Below are positions 25,428 to 36,994 of a DNA stretch of 64,000 bases, piece after piece. The stretch is from NCBI GenBank assembly GCA_905234795.1, contig CAJOIQ010000002.1, positions 1 through 64,000 on the forward strand, written 5' to 3'. The notes beneath the pieces were generated by a model. That model had not been told where the DNA came from. It ran no database searches and saw nothing but the letters and a program-made list of their open reading frames with translations. Numbering within the stretch: position 1 is the stretch's first letter; every line of letters starts with the position of its first letter. Both the position numbers and the translations under genes were made by a program. This DNA comes from an uncultured Bacteroidales bacterium. GTDB taxonomy: Bacteria; Bacteroidota; Bacteroidia; Bacteroidales; UBA932.

Positions 25428-26735
25428 CTACAGGCCGAAGGCCTTCTTCACGGCGGGGACGCTGTCCAGGAGCTCCCAGCCGAAGAACTGGACAATCTTT
25501 TCCTTGCCCTGGACCGTCACCGTTTTCCGGTACGGTTTGCGGCCCATGTGGCCATAGGCGGCGGTAGGGGCGTAAATGGGGTTCTTGAGGCCGAATTTGC
25601 GGATGATGGCCGCAGGACGCAGGTCAAAGAGACCGGCCACTTTTTCGGCAATCTCACCGTCGGAGAGACCCTTGACGGCCGTGCCGTAGGTGTCCACAAA
25701 CACGCTCACGGGTTTGGCCACGCCGATGGCATAGGCCAGCTGCACCAGGCACTGGTCGGCCACGCCGGCGGCCACCAGGTTCTTGGCGATGTAACGGGCG
25801 GCATAGGCCGCGCTGCGGTCCACCTTGGACGGATCCTTTCCAGAAAAAGCTCCGCCACCGTGCGCTCCCCTGCCACCATAGGTGTCCACGATGATCTTCC
25901 GGCCGGTGAGACCGGTGTCTCCGTGAGGGCCGCCGATCACGAACTTGCCCGTGGGATTCACGTGCAGCACATAGTCGTGGATAAGGTCGGCCGTCTCCTT
26001 GGGAAGTTCGGCCTTCAGGCGGGGAATGAGGATGTTCTCCACATCCTCCCGGATCTTCTCCTGCATGGCTTTGTCCACATGGGACTGGCCGAACTGGGAC
26101 ACGGCCTTGTCATAGGACATCCGGCCCAGGCTCTTGGGCACGAATTCGTCGTGCTGGGTGCTCAGGACAATGGTGTGCACCTTCACGGGCTGATGGGTTT
26201 CCCCGTCATATTCAATGGTGAACTGGCTCTTGGCGTCGGGACGCAGATACGGCATCAGGCCAATCTCGTAGTGCCGGATGCGGGCCAGGATCTGCAGGAT
26301 CTTGTGGCTCAGGTACAGCGGCAGGGGCATATAGTCCTCCGTGTCCCGGCAGGCATAACCGAACATCATGCCCTGGTCTCCCGCGCCCTGCTCTTCCTCG
26401 CTGGCGCGTTCAACCCCGCGGTTGATGTCGGCACTCTGCTCGTGGATGGCGCTCAACACGCCGCATCCGCTGGCGTCAAACATATATTCGGCCTTGGTGT
26501 AGCCGATTTTACGGATGGTGTCGCGCACCGTGTTCTGGATATCCACATAAGCCTCGGCCTTCACCTCTCCCATCACCACAACCATGCCCGTGGAGCAGAA
26601 ACTCTCGCAGGCCACCTTGGCCTCCGGGTCCTGCTTCAGGAATTCGTCCAGGATGGCGTCACTGATCTGGTCGGCCACCTTGTCCGGATGACCTTCACTC
26701 ACCGATTCGCTGGTAAATAAGTAATTCTTAGCCAT
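25428..26735 (-). CDS. metK: S-adenosylmethionine synthase
   Basis: The 435-residue protein makes S-adenosylmethionine from ATP and methionine in the cytosol. Signatures are intact: [19 protein letters not shown] at the N-terminus, [12 protein letters not shown], and the phosphate-binding [19 protein letters not shown]. The ATG at 26735 (MAKNYLF) is chosen over a TTG 6 nt upstream, which sits next to the terminator T-tract. Slightly longer than the roughly 385-residue E. coli enzyme, as usual in Bacteroidota. It is controlled by the SAM-II riboswitch immediately upstream. Confidence 0.97.
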   Translation of the reverse strand: MAKNYLFTSESVSEGHPDKVADQISDAILDEFLKQDPEAKVACESFCSTGMVVVMGEVKAEAYVDIQNTVRDTIRKIGYTKAEYMFDASGCGVLSAIHEQSADINRGVERASEEEQGAGDQGMMFGYACRDTEDYMPLPLYLSHKILQILARIRHYEIGLMPYLRPDAKSQFTIEYDGETHQPVKVHTIVLSTQHDEFVPKSLGRMSYDKAVSQFGQSHVDKAMQEKIREDVENILIPRLKAELPKETADLIHDYVLHVNPTGKFVIGGPHGDTGLTGRKIIVDTYGGRGAHGGGAFSGKDPSKVDRSAAYAARYIAKNLVAAGVADQCLVQLAYAIGVAKPVSVFVDTYGTAVKGLSDGEIAEKVAGLFDLRPAAIIRKFGLKNPIYAPTAAYGHMGRKPYRKTVTVQGKEKIVQFFGWELLDSVPAVKKAFGL

Positions 26736-26739
26736 ATAC

Positions 26740-26776
26740 AAAAAAAATTAGCCCCGGGCATGAATGCGGAGGCTAA
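26740..26776 (-). terminator. Intrinsic terminator of the metK leader (riboswitch expression platform)
   Basis: On the minus strand TTAGCC (26771-26776) pairs with GGCTAA (26748-26753), and an inner GCAT/ATGC stem adds to it. Eight T residues (26740-26747) follow, and the metK ATG lies 4 nt beyond. Termination here would stop transcription before the coding region. It lies 23 nt downstream of the SAM-II aptamer. Confidence 0.75.
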
Positions 26777-26799
26777 AAAACACAAAACACTGATATGAA

Positions 26800-26850
26800 T
26801 GTAATTTTAGCATTTTTTAACGTGGTTGCAAGCAGCCAAATCTATCCACA
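26800..26850 (-). ncRNA. SAM-II riboswitch aptamer
   Basis: The minus strand carries the SAM-II (metA motif) consensus in order: GTGG, AGATTTGG, GCTTGCAACCACGTTAAA and ATGCTAAA. GTGG and CCAC form stem P1, and the A-rich stretch with GCTAAA makes the pseudoknot strand that encloses SAM in known structures. It is sited between a strong promoter and metK. SAM-II is known mainly from alphaproteobacteria and some Bacteroidota. Confidence 0.88.
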
Positions 26851-26865
26851 TTTATTTTGGGACCG

Positions 26866-26896
26866 CAAAGGTAGTACCTTTTTTTGAATTTGCAAA
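26866..26896 (-). promoter_or_regulatory. metK: Promoter of the metK riboswitch transcript
   Basis: On the minus strand TTTG (26893-26896) is followed after 19 nt by TACCTTTG (26866-26873). The aptamer starts 16 nt downstream of the -7 box, so essentially the whole leader is riboswitch plus terminator. Confidence 0.85.
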
Positions 26897-26901
26897 ATAA
26901 A

Positions 26902-27780
26902 TTATGGCCTCACCCAGTGGATGCGGACGCCGTCGCGTTCCATGCCGCGGAACCAGGTCATCTGGCGTTTGGCAAACTGGTGGATGGCGTTCCCCAGGGC
27001 AATGACCATGTCGTCGTAGCTCAGTTGCCCCAGCACATACTGCGTAACAAACTTGTATTCAAGGCCATAGTAGATGAGGTCATCGGCCGGAATCCCGCTG
27101 TCCAGAAGGCCGCGGATTTCCTCCACCAGGCCTTCCTGGAGGCGTTCCTCCAGGCGCCTGTCTATTCGCGCCACCCGTTCTTCTCGGGACACCAGCGTAC
27201 CTATATAGTATACCTTCTGCGGAAGGGCCGATGCATCCACGCCGTTCCCCTTTTCAAACTTGTAGGCGCGCGTGACGCTCTCGATCCAAAGGCCCGATCC
27301 GCCGCACAGGATGGGGATGGCGCCCCGCCGGCGGATATCGGCCCAAGCCTGGGCGAAGGCGGCCTGATACTCATAGATATTGAACTTGGCGCCCGCCGGA
27401 GCAATGTCAATCAGGTGATAAGGCACGTCACCATACTCCCGCAGATCCTTTCCCGTGCCGATATCCATTCCCTTATACACCTGCCGTGAGTCGGCCGAAA
27501 GTATCTCGGCCGATGTCTGGAAAGTGGCGGACTTTTCCGGAGCATCGGCCATCATTTCTGCGACGGAAAAGTCCCCCTTTCCAGCATCGGCCAGCGCCTT
27601 GGCCAATCCCACGGCATACTTCGTTTTGCCGGAAGCGGTGGGCCCCAGGACGCAGATGAGGTCGATGTCCCCGGCGGCATAGGCACGCAAAAGGGCCGCC
27701 GGATCCACGGTCTCGGGGTCCGGTAGTTTGGCCATGGGCGGAATGCCGGGGCGGTCGGGGAGCAGTTCTGTCTTGTTCAT
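26902..27780 (-). CDS. miaA: tRNA dimethylallyltransferase
   Basis: The 292-residue enzyme transfers a dimethylallyl group to A37 of tRNAs reading UNN codons. A P-loop GPTASGKT lies at residues 46-53, followed by the family motif ILSADSRQVYKGMDIGTGKD and the C-terminal FAKRQMTWFRG. About 35 extra N-terminal residues precede the P-loop strand, so the true start may be further in. ATG 27780 is chosen because it lies 5 nt from a perfect -7 box. Its promoter is back-to-back with that of the divergent esterase gene. Confidence 0.93.
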   Translation of the reverse strand: MNKTELLPDRPGIPPMAKLPDPETVDPAALLRAYAAGDIDLICVLGPTASGKTKYAVGLAKALADAGKGDFSVAEMMADAPEKSATFQTSAEILSADSRQVYKGMDIGTGKDLREYGDVPYHLIDIAPAGAKFNIYEYQAAFAQAWADIRRRGAIPILCGGSGLWIESVTRAYKFEKGNGVDASALPQKVYYIGTLVSREERVARIDRRLEERLQEGLVEEIRGLLDSGIPADDLIYYGLEYKFVTQYVLGQLSYDDMVIALGNAIHQFAKRQMTWFRGMERDGVRIHWVRP

Positions 27781-27785
27781 CTGCA

Positions 27786-27793
27786 CAAATTTA
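27786..27793 (-). promoter_or_regulatory. miaA: -7 box of miaA, leaderless and back-to-back
   Basis: The minus strand reads TAAATTTG, perfect consensus, with 5 nt before the ATG. Only 2 bp separate it from the -7 box of the divergent esterase gene. Confidence 0.65.
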
Positions 27794-27795
27794 TG

Positions 27796-27803
27796 TATTT
27801 TTG
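27796..27803 (+). promoter_or_regulatory. -7 box of the carboxylesterase gene
   Basis: TATTTTTG matches the consensus. A TTG at 27773-27775, inside the miaA start region, is at -33 spacing (20 nt). The ATG is 22 nt downstream. Confidence 0.65.
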
Positions 27804-27825
27804 TTGGACCACTAATGAATTCATT

Positions 27826-29301
27826 ATGAAAAAGTACTTTATCCTAGCCTTTGCAGTCCTTTTTCTTGCGGCCTGTGGAACCCGTTATCCGGAGCATTCG
27901 CTCATTCTCAACAGCAAAGACGCCCTGGTAGAAACCACCTACGGCACACTTTGCGGCTACATCGAGGATGGTATTTACACCTTCAAGGGCATCGACTATG
28001 CCAAGGCAGCGCGCTTTGAGGCTCCCCAGGATCCCGATTCCTGGGAGGGTGTGCAGACAGCCGTTTACTATGGCAACCAGTGTAGCCAGGCCCCCCGTTT
28101 CCTCTGGGGCAACGACACCGAGGCCTTCCTGTATCAGTGGGACGACGGCGTGCAGAGTGACAACTGCCAGAACCTGAACGTATGGACCAAAGGCATCAAC
28201 GACGGCAAAAAACGCCCCGTGATGGTTTGGCTCCATGGCGGCGGCTATGCCATGGGCGGCAGCAACGAACTGCCCTTCTATGAAGGCACCAATCTGGCCA
28301 AGAAGGATGTGGTGCTGGTGAGCATCAACCATCGGCTCAACATCCTGGGATACATGGATTTGTCCGACTTTGGAGAGAAGTACAAATACTCCGGCGTGGC
28401 CGGCGTGATGGACATGGTGAAAGCCCTGGAGTGGGTGCACAAGAACATCGCGGCCTTCGGCGGAGACCCCGACAACGTAACTATCTTCGGCCAGAGCGGC
28501 GGTGGCGGCAAGGTAAACATCCTGCTGGGCACCCCGTCGGCCAAGGGCCTGTTCCACCGCGGTATCATCGAGAGCGGTTCCATGACTTCGCTCATGGACA
28601 AGGATGAAGCCCGCGCCATCGGCCGCGCAGTGGTGGAAAAGCTGGGACTGAACGCAAAGACCATCGACCAGATCCAGACCATCCCTTACGCCGACCTCCT
28701 CAAGGCGACCAACGCCTATTTTGCCGAGAAGAATCCGAACAATCCCTTCCTCCTCGCTTTCGGCGCCGTTATGAGTTTCTCCCCCGAGTATGACGGCGAA
28801 GTCATCCCTTATCAGCTCACCGATCCCCGCGTGGCCGAGATTTCCGGCGGCCTGCCCACCATCATCGGCTGCAATTTTGCCGAGAACAACATGCTCCCGG
28901 CCGTGTATGCCAATGCCGACAACCGCTACAATATGGGAGACACCAAACAGTACCTCTACATCTTCAACAAGCCTTCCACGCTGATGGACGGCACCTTCGG
29001 CACCAACCACTGCACGGAGATGCCCTTCGTGTTCAACAACATCTGGCTGGGCCGCTTCATGGTGGGCTGCGACAAGAGCGCCTACAAGTTCGCCGACTTT
29101 ATGAGCGACGTGTGGGTGTCCTTCGCCAAGGACGGTGTGCCCAATACCAGGAAGTTCAAGTGGGAAGTGTACAATCCCGACACCAAACCCATGGTGATTT
29201 TCCAGGACAAGACCTACACCGCACACCAGGGAGATCCCGTGTTTGAAGAGATGGCCGCCTATAAAGCCGAGAACTGGGTGTTCCGTCAGCCGTATTTTTA
29301 G
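27826..29301 (+). CDS. Type B carboxylesterase lipoprotein
   Basis: The 491-residue alpha/beta-hydrolase has a lipobox LAAC (Cys17), so it sits in the envelope. The oxyanion-hole segment WLHGGGYAMGG and the nucleophile elbow FGQSGGG (Ser224) are those of type B carboxylesterases. Upstream in-frame codons before MKKYFILAF lie in the promoter, so ATG 27826 is chosen. The substrate is an ester, possibly dietary or drug-like, but it cannot be named. The stop codon abuts the smpB promoter. Confidence 0.9.
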   Translation: MKKYFILAFAVLFLAACGTRYPEHSLILNSKDALVETTYGTLCGYIEDGIYTFKGIDYAKAARFEAPQDPDSWEGVQTAVYYGNQCSQAPRFLWGNDTEAFLYQWDDGVQSDNCQNLNVWTKGINDGKKRPVMVWLHGGGYAMGGSNELPFYEGTNLAKKDVVLVSINHRLNILGYMDLSDFGEKYKYSGVAGVMDMVKALEWVHKNIAAFGGDPDNVTIFGQSGGGGKVNILLGTPSAKGLFHRGIIESGSMTSLMDKDEARAIGRAVVEKLGLNAKTIDQIQTIPYADLLKATNAYFAEKNPNNPFLLAFGAVMSFSPEYDGEVIPYQLTDPRVAEISGGLPTIIGCNFAENNMLPAVYANADNRYNMGDTKQYLYIFNKPSTLMDGTFGTNHCTEMPFVFNNIWLGRFMVGCDKSAYKFADFMSDVWVSFAKDGVPNTRKFKWEVYNPDTKPMVIFQDKTYTAHQGDPVFEEMAAYKAENWVFRQPYF

Positions 29302-29309
29302 TATCTTTG
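29302..29309 (+). promoter_or_regulatory. smpB: -7 box of smpB, leaderless geometry
   Basis: TATCTTTG, perfect consensus, starts at the base after the esterase stop codon and lies 7 nt from the smpB ATG. Confidence 0.65.
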
Positions 29310-29316
29310 CACTCCC

Positions 29317-29772
29317 ATGCCCAAAGCAAAGAGCACCATACAGATCAAGAACCGCCGGGCCTCGTTCGACTACGAGTTCCTGGAAACCTATACCGCCGGC
29401 ATCCAGCTGGTGGGTACGGAGATCAAGTCCATCCGTGCGGGGAAATGCTCCCTGCAGGATGCCTATTGCTTCTTCGTGGGGAATGAGCTCTTTGTGAGGG
29501 GCATGAATATCGCGCTATATCACTGGGGCAGCTGGGGCCAGCACGAACCCGTGCGGGATCGCCGGCTGCTCCTTAACCGGCGCGAACTGCGGCACCTCCA
29601 GCAGGCCGACAAACAGAAAGGCCTCACCATCATTGCCGTGAAGCTGTTCATCGCCGACAACGGCTTTGCCAAGCTGTTGATTGCCCTGGCCAAGGGTAAA
29701 AAGGAGTACGACAAACGCCAGTCCATCAAGGAAAAGGACGTGCGGCGAGAAATGGACCGGGGGGACTATTAG
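29317..29772 (+). CDS. smpB: SsrA-binding protein
   Basis: The 151-residue protein binds tmRNA and is required for trans-translation, the rescue of stalled ribosomes. Family segments are [33 protein letters not shown], and the basic C-terminal [18 protein letters not shown] tail that reaches into the mRNA channel. Length is normal. Its stop codon overlaps by a few bases the stop codon of the convergent M23 gene, and no terminator is seen between them. Confidence 0.96.
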   Translation: MPKAKSTIQIKNRRASFDYEFLETYTAGIQLVGTEIKSIRAGKCSLQDAYCFFVGNELFVRGMNIALYHWGSWGQHEPVRDRRLLLNRRELRHLQQADKQKGLTIIAVKLFIADNGFAKLLIALAKGKKEYDKRQSIKEKDVRREMDRGDY

Positions 29773-30686
29773 TCCATGGACTGCTCCGTACTCACGGACA
29801 GATACATCATGCGGGCATATTCTTCCGGAGTGACAGAAGCGAAGAAGTAATTGACGGGGTCCTGAGGGACTCCGTTTTTGCGCACCTCAAAATGCAGGTG
29901 CGGGGCGGGCAGGGTGGGCGAAATGCCCACGGTGCCGATCTGCTGGTTGCAGTTGACGCGACGGCCCTTCACGGCCATCACTTCTCCCAGCAGGCAATAC
30001 CTGGTTACATAGCCGTTTCCGTGGTCGATTTCCACCACGTTGCCCAGACCTTTACGGCTGCGCACCACCTGAGAGACCGTACCATCGGCCACGGCATATA
30101 CGGACGCGCCCTGAGGGGCCACCAGGTCCAGGCCGTCGTGCTGCACCTGCAGTTTGTACACGGGATTGTATTTCATGCCCACGGACGCGCCGGTCTGGAC
30201 GTAGGACATCCCGTGAAGCGGCAGGGAGAGCGGCGGAACGCTGTCCCGCTTTTCCTCCAGGATGCGGAACACTTCCCGGAAATTGCGGTCCACGTTGCCG
30301 GCCATGAGCATGAGCGTGCCGGAGGTGGAGGCCGCCGTACTCACATAGTAGCTCTCGGACAACGTATCGGCAATGGTGATGAAGTTGGTGGCCGACGCCA
30401 CATCGGAAGAAGGGGCCGATGTCTTGAACAGGCCCTCGTAGATGTCGTTGTCCTTCTCCATGAGGTTCTCCACCACATCTCCTATGAGTTTCTCCTTCTC
30501 CACCATCTTGGAATAGCGGTCCCGGTACAGATGGTTTTCCCGTTGCAGCTGACGCTCTTCGTCGGTAGAGAAGAACAGGGCAAAGAGCACATACAGCACA
30601 ATGGCGAAGGAAACCGCCCCCACCATGTGCCGCAGCACACTGCCCAGCACTTTCCTCACTTTTGAGACTTTTTTCTTCTTGGCCAT
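29769..30686 (-). CDS. M23-family metallopeptidase, membrane-anchored (second gene of pair)
   Basis: The 305-residue protein begins with a Lys-rich cytosolic end ([12 protein letters not shown]), one membrane helix (about 20-42), a coiled-coil segment (about 45-80) and a C-terminal LytM/M23 domain (about 170-295). Zinc-site motifs are QHDGLD and APHLHFEV, so the domain looks catalytically competent. M23 enzymes cut peptidoglycan cross-links, or act as amidase activators when degenerate. It starts 1 nt after the stop of the paralogous gene upstream. The pair is probably involved in cell-wall remodelling. Confidence 0.9.
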   Translation of the reverse strand: MAKKKKVSKVRKVLGSVLRHMVGAVSFAIVLYVLFALFFSTDEERQLQRENHLYRDRYSKMVEKEKLIGDVVENLMEKDNDIYEGLFKTSAPSSDVASATNFITIADTLSESYYVSTAASTSGTLMLMAGNVDRNFREVFRILEEKRDSVPPLSLPLHGMSYVQTGASVGMKYNPVYKLQVQHDGLDLVAPQGASVYAVADGTVSQVVRSRKGLGNVVEIDHGNGYVTRYCLLGEVMAVKGRRVNCNQQIGTVGISPTLPAPHLHFEVRKNGVPQDPVNYFFASVTPEEYARMMYLSVSTEQSMD

Positions 30687-30687
30687 A

Positions 30688-31647
30688 CTACTGCTCGGGT
30701 TTACGCACCATGGTAAAATAATCTTCCGGGGAAATGTCCAGGTCCATGTACAGGGCCGGATTCACATAATCCTTGCGGTAATGCACTTCGTAGTGCAGGT
30801 GGGGGCCGGAGGAACGGCCGGTGTTGCCGGTGGCGCCGATACAGTCCCCGCGCTTGAGCTCCTGCCCCAAGGATACGTCGATGCGGGACATGTGGGCATA
30901 ACGTGTTTTGTAGCCGAAGCCGTGCTCTACCTCCACGTGGAAACCGTAACCCTTCCTGCGGTCCGTGGCCACTTTGGTCACAATGCCGTCTCCGGTCACA
31001 TAGATAGGGTTGCCGGGCTTGCAGGCGAAGTCCATGCCGGTGTGCCGCTTGCTACCGCCCGTGAAAGGATCGGAGCGATAGCCGAAGGTACTGGAAAGCC
31101 GATAGGTGGTGGGGTCTGTATTGAGCGGCGGAATGGCCGGGATATGAGACGCCATGTCACCCGCATTGCGCTGCAGATGAGCTACTTCGTCAAAAGAATT
31201 GGACTGGATGAACAGACGCTTTTCCAGGTCGTCCAGGCGTTTGGTCACACCCAGCAAAGACGTTCCCTGAAGAGTGGCATAACGGTTTTCCCCGCCAAAA
31301 CCGGAACGGCGAACCGTCTGCGGAATCTCGTCCATACCGTAGACGGAACGGTAGATACGGTCGTCCCGGATTTCCAGCTGGGAAACCTTGTCCTCATACT
31401 GGTCCAGTTGCTGGCTCATCTGGTCCACACGGGTTTTCCACTCACTGTTCTGAAAACGGAGAATGGCCGTTTTGGGAAGGCTGAACCCCATGGCATAGGA
31501 CATCCACACATACAGGACAAAGAGAATGAGACCGGACACGCCAATCACGGGCAGGCTCCACCACTCTTTTTTGGGGGGCTCCTGCAGTTCGAACGTCAGC
31601 GTTTCCGGGTCCAGAACGTATTTGGGTTCTATTTTTTTCTTTGCCAC
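30688..31647 (-). CDS. M23-family metallopeptidase, membrane-anchored (first gene of pair)
   Basis: The 319-residue protein has a short basic N-terminus, one membrane helix (about 34-57), a coiled coil (about 70-100) and a C-terminal M23 domain (about 185-300) with RHTGMD and GPHLHYEVH zinc motifs. I start it at GTG 31647 (translating as MAKKKIEPKY). The upstream in-frame TTG lies within the -7 box and could not be transcribed in full. The GTG is 6 nt from the box, and the start parallels that of the paralogue. It is divergent from alaS. Confidence 0.88.
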   Translation of the reverse strand: MAKKKIEPKYVLDPETLTFELQEPPKKEWWSLPVIGVSGLILFVLYVWMSYAMGFSLPKTAILRFQNSEWKTRVDQMSQQLDQYEDKVSQLEIRDDRIYRSVYGMDEIPQTVRRSGFGGENRYATLQGTSLLGVTKRLDDLEKRLFIQSNSFDEVAHLQRNAGDMASHIPAIPPLNTDPTTYRLSSTFGYRSDPFTGGSKRHTGMDFACKPGNPIYVTGDGIVTKVATDRRKGYGFHVEVEHGFGYKTRYAHMSRIDVSLGQELKRGDCIGATGNTGRSSGPHLHYEVHYRKDYVNPALYMDLDISPEDYFTMVRKPEQ

Positions 31648-31653
31648 AGAATA

Positions 31654-31661
31654 CAAAGGTA
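31654..31661 (-). promoter_or_regulatory. -7 box of the M23 pair
   Basis: The minus strand reads TACCTTTG, perfect consensus, 6 nt from the GTG start. This position decides the start choice. Confidence 0.65.
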
Positions 31662-31698
31662 AGAATTTTTTATTTAAGCGATTTAGCGGAAAAATGAT

Positions 31699-31706
31699 TA
31701 ACTTTG
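31699..31706 (+). promoter_or_regulatory. alaS: -7 box of alaS
   Basis: TAACTTTG matches TAnnTTTG, with 23 nt to the ATG. The -33 region is only T-rich. Confidence 0.6.
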
Positions 31707-31729
31707 CAGACTATATTTAATTTGTATAT

Positions 31730-34341
<2,612 letters not shown>

Positions 34342-34342
<1 letters not shown>

Positions 34343-36876
34343 TGAAAAAACTTGACCAGTTTTTGTTGAAGTCATTCGTAGGACCGTTTTTCGCGATCCT
34401 GGGAATTGTCACATTCATACTGGTCATGCAGTTTCTGTGGCTGTACATAGACGAGCTGGTGGGCAAGGGCCTGGAATTCAAGGTAATTATGGAATTCCTC
34501 ATGTGGGGCAGCTGCCAGACACTTCCCCTGGCCATTCCGCTGGCAACGCTCCTTAGCTCCATGATGACGCTGGGAGACATGGGAGAGAAATTCGAGCTCA
34601 CGGCCATGAAGGCCTCGGGCATCTCCCTGGCCCGCGTGCTGGTTCCCATGACCATCGTGAGCATACTCATCACCATCGGCGCCTTCTATGTGGGAGACCG
34701 CCTGGTCCCCTACTCCATCAACCAGATCTACACCATGCGGGACGACATCGGCCGCACCAAAAGTGAGATCAAAATCCCCACGGGAACCTTCTACGACGGT
34801 ATCGAGGGCTATATCCTGAGGGTAGAGCAGCGGGACAAGAAGACGGGGATGATGTACAACATCCAGGTGTACGACCACACCGTGGGAACGGGCAACACGC
34901 GCATCACGGTGGCCGACAGCGGCATCATCAAGATGTCCAAGGCCAAGGACTACCTCACCTTCCAGCTGTTCGACGGCATCAATTACCAGGAGACCAACAC
35001 GCGCAAGTACAAGGACACCACCCTGGCCCTGCAGCGCATCCAGTTCCACAGCCAGGAACTGGTGATTCCCCTGCAAAACTACGCCTTCCACCATTCCGAC
35101 AGCGCCCGTTACGGGGAGCAGGTGAAATCCATGAACCTGAAATCCCTGCATCACGGCCAGGATTCCCTGAATAACCTGGCCCACGAGGGCACCATGAAGC
35201 ATGTGAAGGACTTCCTCCGGCAGAACTACATCAATTACAAGGACCAGCTGGACACGTCCTGGCGCAGCAAGGCCACGGCCGTGCTGGACCCTCCCACCGA
35301 CGCCCGATGGAAAAGCATCGGCAACAAAAAACGCGGGCTGGAGAATGCCGCCAATGCGGCACGCCAGTACGAGAGCGTCGCGCGGGGCATGACCATGGAG
35401 TCCTATGACTACACCCACCTTATTTACCGCACCGACGTAGAAATCTGGAAAAAGTATGCCCAGGCACTGGCCTGCCTGCTGCTGTTTTTCATCGGCGCGC
35501 CGGTAGGCGCCCTGCTCAAAAAGGGCGGTCTGGGGGCCCCGGCGGTCATTTCCATGCTGTTCTTCGTGCTGTACTGGGTGGTAGACATCACCGGTGAGCG
35601 CCTGGCCAACAACGGCGCCACCACTGCCTTCATCGGCAAATTCATATCGGCCTTCGTGCTGGCGCCCATCGGCGCGTTCCTCACTGTGAAAGCGGTGAAG
35701 GATGCCAGCCTGTTCAACCTGGACGGCGGCCGCATCTGGTTCCGGAAAATCAAGAGCAAATTCTTCCGTATGTTCCGAAAAACACGCATTGTATATATGG
35801 GCACGCCCGAATTCTCCGTGGGACCGCTGGACGCCCTCATGGGCAGCGGCTTCAAGGTGGTGGGTGTGGTCACCGTGCCCGACAAACCTTCCGGCCGCGG
35901 CCTCAAGATGAACGAGAGCGCCGTGAAGAAATACGCCGTGGAGAAAGGCCTCCCGCTGCTGCAGCCGGAAAAGCTCAAGGATGAGCAATTCCTGCACGAC
36001 CTCGCTGCCTGGAAGGCCGACCTGTTTGTGGTGGTGGGCTTCCGCATGCTGCCGGAGGTAGTGTGGTCCATGCCGAAACTCGGCACCTTCAACCTGCACG
36101 CCGCCCTGCTGCCGCAGTACCGCGGCGCCGCCCCCATCAACTGGGCGGTGATCAACGGGGAAAACATCACCGGTGTCACCACCTTCATGATTGACAAGAA
36201 GATCGATACCGGCGGCATCATCCTGCGCACAGAATGTCATGTGGAGCCCACCGACACCGCCGGAGACGTGCACGACAAACTCATGGAACTGGGTTCCCAG
36301 CTGGTGCTGGAAACCGTAGAAGGCATTGTCCAGAAGAATGTGGAACTGCGCGTCCAGCGCAGCTTCATCCAGGGTTCCGAGCTCCTGAAACCCGCTCCCA
36401 AGCTCACGCGTGAACTCCAGCACATCGACTGGAACGACACCACCCGCCACATCTACAATCTCATCCGCGGTCTGTCCCCGTTCCCCTGCGCCTTCACCGA
36501 GCTGGTGCCTTCCGCCTGCGGAAAAGTCTCATTTTCTGGCGCAGAGGAGGGTAACACCCCTTCGGTCGCTGAAAAGATGGCCGATGTTCCCTCAGGAGTA
36601 TCACCCTCCTCTGCTCTGCAACTAAAGGTGTACTTCGGGGAGATGCGCATGGATTTGCATGCCGAACCGGGCACGGTTTTGAGCGACGGCAAGACATACT
36701 TTGCCGTAGCAACCCAGGACGGCGCCATCGCCATCACGGACCTGCAACTGTCGGGCAAGAAGCGTATGGACGTCAAGTCCTTCCTGCTGGGATTCCGCAA
36801 TCCCACGTCTTACGGGACCACTCCCGGCACCTCCAAGGCCGAAATCGCCAAAGCCGCTCCCAAGGAGGATGAATAA
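34342..36876 (+). CDS. fmt: Fusion of LptF/LptG-type permease and methionyl-tRNA formyltransferase
   Basis: One uninterrupted 844-codon frame joins two unrelated proteins. Residues 1-476 are a YjgP/YjgQ (LptF/LptG) permease: an N-terminal helix pair, a periplasmic beta-jellyroll (about 110-330) and three C-terminal helices (about 365-455). It would help extract lipopolysaccharide for export. Residues 477-844 are Fmt, which formylates initiator Met-tRNA: RIVYMGTPEFSV, then the catalytic FNLHAALLPQYRGAAPINW (Asn, His), and the C-terminal domain LQLSGKKRMDVKSFLLG. An in-frame ATG at 35770 (MFRKTRIVYMG) could start a separate Fmt. The start is GTG 34342. The C-terminal domain also carries an unusual insert of about 30 residues. 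Confidence 0.88.
36541..36614. repeat. Palindromic insert inside the Fmt C-terminal domain
   Basis: Perfect 12-bp arms (36541-36552 and 36603-36614, GCAGAGGAGGGT and complement) enclose 50 bp. They encode about 28 residues, rich in Ser, Pro, Glu and Ala, between the FPCAFTEL and LKVYFGEM segments, which are nearly adjacent in ordinary Fmt proteins. The reading frame is preserved. Confidence 0.65.
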
Positions 36877-36994
36877 TGATGGGAGGGTATTATATGGCGA
36901 ACCGTCGCTTCGCGACCCCTCCCACTTCGTGGGTCCCTCCCTCTTATGTGGCCGAGGGTGGCCACAGGCTCTCCATATAATACCCTCCCATCAT
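36876..36994. repeat. 119-bp cloverleaf-like palindrome between fmt and thiN
   Basis: Perfect 22-bp outer arms (36876-36897 and 36973-36994) enclose three internal hairpins: 36904-36916 (5 bp, TTC loop), 36921-36933 (5 bp, TTC loop) and 36947-36966 (7 bp, 6-nt loop). The left arm starts on the last base of the fmt stop codon. The right arm ends within the thiN start codon. It is the only content of the gap between the two genes. Confidence 0.9.

Noticed and set aside
30688..31656. Starting the first M23 gene at TTG 31656.
   Set aside because: That codon lies within the -7 box TACCTTTG, so it would not be part of the transcript.
36876..36994. Palindrome as a TPP riboswitch for thiN, or as a tRNA.
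   Set aside because: The conserved TPP aptamer motif (CTGAGA) is missing. The three-arm fold lacks a T-loop GTTCRA, an anticodon arm and a D-arm.
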